Shown here one piece after another: positions 51,831 to 55,290 of a DNA stretch of 55,290 bases. The DNA lies in contig JAFZRZ010000055.1 in NCBI GenBank assembly GCA_017619635.1, positions 1-55,290 on the forward strand, in the 5' to 3' direction. The notes beneath the pieces are model-generated. The model worked only from the letters and a program-made list of their open reading frames with translations. It was not told the DNA's origin and ran no database searches. The stretch's first letter is position 1; each line of letters opens with the position of its first letter. The position numbers were made by a program, and so were the translations under genes. This stretch comes from Lachnospiraceae bacterium. GTDB taxonomy: Bacteria; Bacillota; Clostridia; Lachnospirales; Lachnospiraceae.

Positions 51831-52888
51831 GAGATATATCCAGAAGGATATACAAGTTCATAACGTGTCTTCTTCTTGTAAGCCTTCTTTTAACGGGCTG
51901 CGGAGCAAAAAAGGATAAAGAGATAATCCTCACCACAGGCTTTGGCGAGGATGAGGTCTTTAAGATGGGAGAGAGTGTGTGCACCCTTGATGAGGTCATG
52001 GTGTATGTCGCAGATCTCCAGAAGCAGTATGAGAAGGCATACGGCTCACAGATATGGAATACGAGTATCGACGGAGTGAGTCTGGAAAACAATGTGAAAG
52101 AGGTCGCACTTGCCAGGATCTCACAGGTAAAGGCAGTATGCTTAATGGCCCAGCAAAGGGGAGTCACCCTTTCCGATGAGGAGCTTGATCTGGTCAAAAA
52201 AGCGGCTGAGGAATATTATCAGACCTACAGCGAATCAGAGAGAAAGACTCTTGGCATAAAGAAGGATACGGTCGAGAGACTCTATACGGAGTATGCTCTC
52301 TCAAAAAAGGTCTATGACAGCATCATAAAGGATGTCAATCCGGAGATAAGTGATGATGAGGCAAGGAGCATAACCGTCAAGCAGATATATATAAAGACAT
52401 ACAATTATGACGATGACGGCGGTCTTTCTCCTTACGATGACAACCATAAGCAGCAGGCCAGACAGAAAGCCACAGATCTCAGGAAGAGACTCGAAAACGG
52501 AGAGGATTTTGACACCCTCGCATTTGAGAACAGTGATTCAGATCAGATAACGGTATCTTTCGGAAAAGGCGATGTGGACACCTCGCTTGAAGTCGCAGCC
52601 TTTGATCTCTCAAAGGATGAACTGAGCGATGTCATAGAGACAGAGTACGGCTTTTATATCGTTAAGTGCCTTTCCACCTTTGACCGTGAGGAGACAGAGG
52701 AGAACAAGCTAAAGATAGTCGACAGAAGAAAGCAGGAGGCCTTTAACGGCGAGTATGAGGATTTCGTATCCTCTGTGACCATAAAGCTTAACAAAGAGCT
52801 GTGGGAGAGCGTTTCCTTCACCCAGACGGGCCTTTCTGAAGGCAAGGGTTTCTTCGAGATATTTGACGAGTTTTTTAGCAGTTTATAA
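51827..52888 (+). CDS. PpiC-type peptidyl-prolyl isomerase lipoprotein (PrsA/SurA-like)
   Basis: The 353-residue protein has a lipoprotein signal with lipobox LLTGC. Residues about 45-180 are helical, of SurA N-terminal type (ARISQVKAVCLMAQQRGVTL). A parvulin domain starts at about 185 (ITVKQIYIKTYNYDDDG), with RLENGEDFDTLAFENSDS, VSFGKGDVDTSLEVAAFDLS and VIETEYGFYIVKCLSTFDRE. It would help fold exported proteins outside the membrane. It overlaps the Cys-Ala-tail gene by 4 bases (ATGA), so it may serve the extracellular domain of that protein. A weak AAACCC/GGGTTT hairpin follows near 52908-52930. Confidence 0.9.
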   Translation: MRDISRRIYKFITCLLLVSLLLTGCGAKKDKEIILTTGFGEDEVFKMGESVCTLDEVMVYVADLQKQYEKAYGSQIWNTSIDGVSLENNVKEVALARISQVKAVCLMAQQRGVTLSDEELDLVKKAAEEYYQTYSESERKTLGIKKDTVERLYTEYALSKKVYDSIIKDVNPEISDDEARSITVKQIYIKTYNYDDDGGLSPYDDNHKQQARQKATDLRKRLENGEDFDTLAFENSDSDQITVSFGKGDVDTSLEVAAFDLSKDELSDVIETEYGFYIVKCLSTFDREETEENKLKIVDRRKQEAFNGEYEDFVSSVTIKLNKELWESVSFTQTGLSEGKGFFEIFDEFFSSL

Positions 52889-52939
52889 AAATTTTATAAT
52901 CACACAAACCCAGTAAAATCAAGGGTTTTGGGGACATTG

Positions 52940-52966
52940 TTAGCACTCAGACATTCTGAGTGCTAA
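52940..52966. promoter_or_regulatory. CIRCE element (HrcA operator)
   Basis: TTAGCACTC (52940-52948), nine bases, then GAGTGCTAA (52958-52966) match the CIRCE consensus exactly. It lies about 90 bases before the htpG ATG and is followed by TTTTT. HrcA normally represses groESL and dnaK through CIRCE, so here it should make htpG heat-inducible. The hairpin may also terminate the upstream transcript. Confidence 0.95.
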
Positions 52967-53054
52967 TTTTTGCTTGATTTTACATTTCACTGATACTAAA
53001 CTAGTATTTGTTCGAAAAGAACTATCTATATATTTGAAAGGACAGTGATACAAA

Positions 53055-55106
53055 ATGGCAGAGAAACACGGCAGTTTGTCTATCAACAGCGAAAACATTT
53101 TCCCGATAATAAAGAAGTGGTTGTACAGTGACCATGATATCTTCTACAGAGAGCTCATATCCAACGGATGTGATGCCATAACAAAGTTAAAGAAACTAGA
53201 CATGATGGGAGAGTATTCTCTTCCCGACGGTTACAAGGCAAGGATCGATGTTATTGTTGATCCCGCTGAAAAGACTTTAAAGTTTATCGATAACGGTATC
53301 GGTATGACAGCTGATGAGGTTGAGGAATACATCAACCAGATCGCTTTTTCGGGTGCTACCGATTTCATAGAGAAATACAAGGACAAGGGCGGTGACGATC
53401 AGATCATCGGTCACTTCGGTCTTGGTTTCTATTCGGCATTCATGGTAGCCGATGAGGTGCACATCGATACACTTTCATATAAGGACGGCGCAAAGGCTGT
53501 TCACTGGGAGTGCGACGGCGGCACAGAGTTCTCAATGACAGAGGGCGACAGAAAAGAAGTCGGAACACAGATAACACTCTTCCTTAACGAGGATGTTTTA
53601 AAGTTCTGTAACGAGTATGAGGCAAGAGAGGTAATAAAGAAGTACTGCTCATTCATGCCCACAGAGATCTATCTTAGCAAGGCAAACGATGACAGCACAG
53701 AGACCATCAAGCAGGATGAGAAACTCGATTCGGATGAGATAGTTGAGACCATCGTTCCCGAAAAGGACGGCGATCCGATCAAGTTAAAGATAAAGAAGCG
53801 TCCGGAGCTTTTAAATGACACAAATCCTTTATGGACACGTCATCCCAATGAGTGCACAAAGGATGATTATATCGACTTTTACAGAAAGGTCTTCCATGAT
53901 TACAAGGAGCCTCTTTTCTGGATACATTTAAACATGGATTATCCCTTTAACTTAAAGGGTATCCTTTACTTCCCGAAGATCAACATGGAATATGAGTCCA
54001 TCGAGGGAACCATCAAACTCTACAACAACCAGGTGTTCATCGCCGATAACATCAAAGAGGTCATCCCTGAATTCTTAATGCTTCTAAAGGGTGTTATAGA
54101 CTGTCCAGATCTTCCTCTTAACGTATCGCGTTCAGCACTTCAGAACGACGGCTTTGTAAAGAAGATAAGCGAATACATCACAAAGAAAGTCGCAGACAAG
54201 CTTGCAGGCATGTGCAAGACAGAAAAAGAGGAATACGAGAAATACTGGGAGGATATATCTCCCTTCATCAAGTTCGGCTGCTTAAAGGATGACAAGTTCT
54301 GTGAGAAGATGAATGACTACATCCTCTTTAAAGACCTTGACGGCAAGTACATGACTCTTCCCGAGTGCTTGGAGACAAAACCCATCGATACAGAGGATGA
54401 GGAAGAAAAAGATGCGGCTGAGGATGTTTCTGATTCAGTTGAGGAGGCAGAGGCCGAGTCAGAGGCTGAAGCTGAGACAGAAGAGAAGAAAGATAAGATC
54501 ATCTACTATGTTACTGACGAGCAGCAGCAGAGCCAGTACATAAACATGTTCAAGCAGGCTAAGAAGAATGCCGTTATCCTCACACACAACATCGACCAGC
54601 CTTTCGTATCACAGCTTGAGAGCAAGAACGAGGGCATCAAGTTCATGAGGATAGATGCGGATCTTACAGATGAGTTCCTCGGAAAGACCAGCAAGAAGGC
54701 CCGTGAGGAGATGGATGCCCAGGCAACAGATCTCGACAAGATCTTTAAAAAGGCATTAAAGAATGAGAAGATAACCGTCAAGGTTGAGAAGCTTAAAAAC
54801 AAGAAGATCTCTTCAATGATCACTCTTTCAGAAGAGACACGCCGTATGCAGGATATGATGAAGATGTACGGAATGGGCGGTATGAACATGCCCGGTATGG
54901 ACGGTGAGGGAGAGACCCTTGTTCTTAACGCAGGACATCCCCTTGTAAAGTACATCCTTGATAACAAGGAAGGCGATAACACGAAGCTCATCTGCGAACA
55001 GCTTTACGATCTTGCAAAGCTCCAGCATGCTCCTTTGTCACCTGAAGCAATGACCAGATTCATACAAAGAAGCAACGATATCATGTGTCTTGTTTCAGAG
55101 AAATAA
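53055..55106 (+). CDS. htpG: Chaperone protein HtpG (Hsp90)
   Basis: The 683-residue chaperone has the Hsp90 ATP-binding start (FYRELISNGCDAITKLKKL), IDNGIGMTADEVEEYINQIA, SGATDFIEKYKDKG and GHFGLGFYSAFMVADEV. The middle domain contains NPLWTRHPNECTKDDYIDFY, and LPLNVSRSALQNDGFVKKIS holds the ATP-sensing Arg. A strongly acidic stretch (about 440-480) replaces part of the linker before the C-terminal dimerisation domain (HPLVKYILDNKEGDNTKLIC). GAAAGGACA precedes the ATG. It is monocistronic and is placed under CIRCE control. Confidence 0.96.
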   Translation: MAEKHGSLSINSENIFPIIKKWLYSDHDIFYRELISNGCDAITKLKKLDMMGEYSLPDGYKARIDVIVDPAEKTLKFIDNGIGMTADEVEEYINQIAFSGATDFIEKYKDKGGDDQIIGHFGLGFYSAFMVADEVHIDTLSYKDGAKAVHWECDGGTEFSMTEGDRKEVGTQITLFLNEDVLKFCNEYEAREVIKKYCSFMPTEIYLSKANDDSTETIKQDEKLDSDEIVETIVPEKDGDPIKLKIKKRPELLNDTNPLWTRHPNECTKDDYIDFYRKVFHDYKEPLFWIHLNMDYPFNLKGILYFPKINMEYESIEGTIKLYNNQVFIADNIKEVIPEFLMLLKGVIDCPDLPLNVSRSALQNDGFVKKISEYITKKVADKLAGMCKTEKEEYEKYWEDISPFIKFGCLKDDKFCEKMNDYILFKDLDGKYMTLPECLETKPIDTEDEEEKDAAEDVSDSVEEAEAESEAEAETEEKKDKIIYYVTDEQQQSQYINMFKQAKKNAVILTHNIDQPFVSQLESKNEGIKFMRIDADLTDEFLGKTSKKAREEMDAQATDLDKIFKKALKNEKITVKVEKLKNKKISSMITLSEETRRMQDMMKMYGMGGMNMPGMDGEGETLVLNAGHPLVKYILDNKEGDNTKLICEQLYDLAKLQHAPLSPEAMTRFIQRSNDIMCLVSEK

Positions 55107-55114
55107 AGAATAAA

Positions 55115-55149
55115 AATAATCCTCCCGGTACTGTATCGGGAGGATTATT
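55115..55149 (+). terminator. First of two hairpins after htpG
   Basis: A perfect 13-base stem (AATAATCCTCCCG with CGGGAGGATTATT) around a 9-base loop, 9 bases after the htpG stop. The U tract is weak on plus (ATTATTC), so it may be a processing or backup hairpin. Confidence 0.75.
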
Positions 55150-55162
55150 CAGAGTGTAGACA

Positions 55163-55193
55163 AAGTCAGAGGCATTTGCCTCTGGCTTTTTTT
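55163..55193 (+). terminator. Second terminator after htpG
   Basis: GTCAGAGGC pairs with GCCTCTGGC (one T-G pair) around ATTT, followed by TTTTTTT. This is the canonical terminator of htpG. Confidence 0.9.
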
Positions 55194-55245
55194 AATCTAA
55201 AGGCTGGAAAGCCTTGAAAATACTTAATTTATTGTTGCTTTGTGG

Positions 55246-55251
55246 TATAAT
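55246..55251 (+). promoter_or_regulatory. Extended -10 of the gene at the right edge
   Basis: TGGTATAAT (TATAAT at 55246-55251) lies 26 bases before the ATG at 55277. TTAATT at 55224-55229, with a 16-base spacer, is a weak -35. Confidence 0.55.
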
Positions 55252-55276
55252 AATTATAGTATTTCAAGGAGAATTG

Positions 55277-55290
55277 ATGCCTATGATGAC
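55277..55290 (+). CDS. Start of a gene running off the right edge
   Basis: AAGGAG at 55267-55272 sits 5 bases before an ATG (codons Met-Pro-Met-Met) and an extended -10 lies upstream. Only the first codons are in the window, so the product cannot be named. Confidence 0.5.

Noticed and set aside
1..55290. Mobile elements, prophage, CRISPR arrays, tRNA or rRNA genes
   Set aside because: No transposase, integrase, phage structural gene, terminal repeats, regular repeat-spacer arrays, tRNA cloverleaf or rRNA-like stretch was seen.

Overview
The window reads as a contiguous chromosomal segment of a butyrate-forming, motile, low-to-mid GC member of the Lachnospiraceae (Butyrivibrio/Roseburia-like). 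The reasons are a complete thl-crt-hbd-bcd-etfB-etfA butyryl-CoA operon, strong AGGAGG ribosome binding sites, many extended -10 (TGnTATAAT-type) promoters, lipoproteins with Gram-positive lipoboxes, an ECF transporter S component, LytS-type and GGDEF signalling proteins, indolepyruvate:ferredoxin oxidoreductase and a CIRCE element. I see no insertion sequence, prophage, CRISPR array, rRNA or tRNA gene. The genus is an inference.

Layout. 1-4.0 kb: an ECF transporter S component diverges from a MocR-like regulator, nagA and an AraC regulator. 4.1-10.9 kb: a lipoprotein with a PEBP-like domain, exodeoxyribonuclease III on the minus strand, a beta-helix lipoprotein with an LprI-like tail, and valS. 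11-18.8 kb: a FapA/DUF342 protein, folC, a 51-codon gene, a zinc-ribbon/TPR membrane protein and a solitary carB. 18.8-22.6 kb: a LysR regulator diverging from a 21-codon peptide gene, then ridA-eamA, degV and a DUF1294 protein. 22.6-29.4 kb: arginine biosynthesis, with argG facing a GNAT-argJ-argB-argD operon across an array of ATGCA-type half-sites; the operon ends in an orphan solute-binding protein. 29.5-34.3 kb: a diguanylate cyclase with a probable 3' frameshift, fabG-like/trxB, and an SH3-NlpC/P60 hydrolase. 34.3-35.0 kb: a 0.7-kb non-coding region with clustered DnaA-box-like and TTGACC motifs ahead of hpf. 35.7-41.9 kb: the butyryl-CoA operon. 42-46.7 kb: a LytS-like kinase, a glutamine synthetase and a chemotaxis receptor. 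46.8-49.1 kb: iorAB. 49.2-52.9 kb: three overlapping genes for a radical SAM enzyme, a membrane protein with an alternating Cys-Ala tail, and a PpiC-type foldase. 52.9-55.3 kb: htpG behind a perfect CIRCE element, then the start of another gene.

How it works together. The segment is mostly core metabolism: acetyl-CoA to butyryl-CoA with electron-transferring flavoprotein, arginine and carbamoyl phosphate synthesis, glutamine synthesis and keto-acid oxidation, alongside cell-envelope and signalling genes. The best candidate for an undescribed system is the radical SAM / Cys-Ala-tail / foldase operon at 49187-52888. Its gene overlaps imply translational coupling, and its Cys-rich tail, predicted to be cytosolic, looks like a substrate for thioether-type modification. 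Secondary points of interest are the MocR-like regulator that has lost its PLP lysine and C-terminus, the 21-residue peptide gene beside a LysR operator, and the DnaA-box/TTGACC region ahead of hpf.
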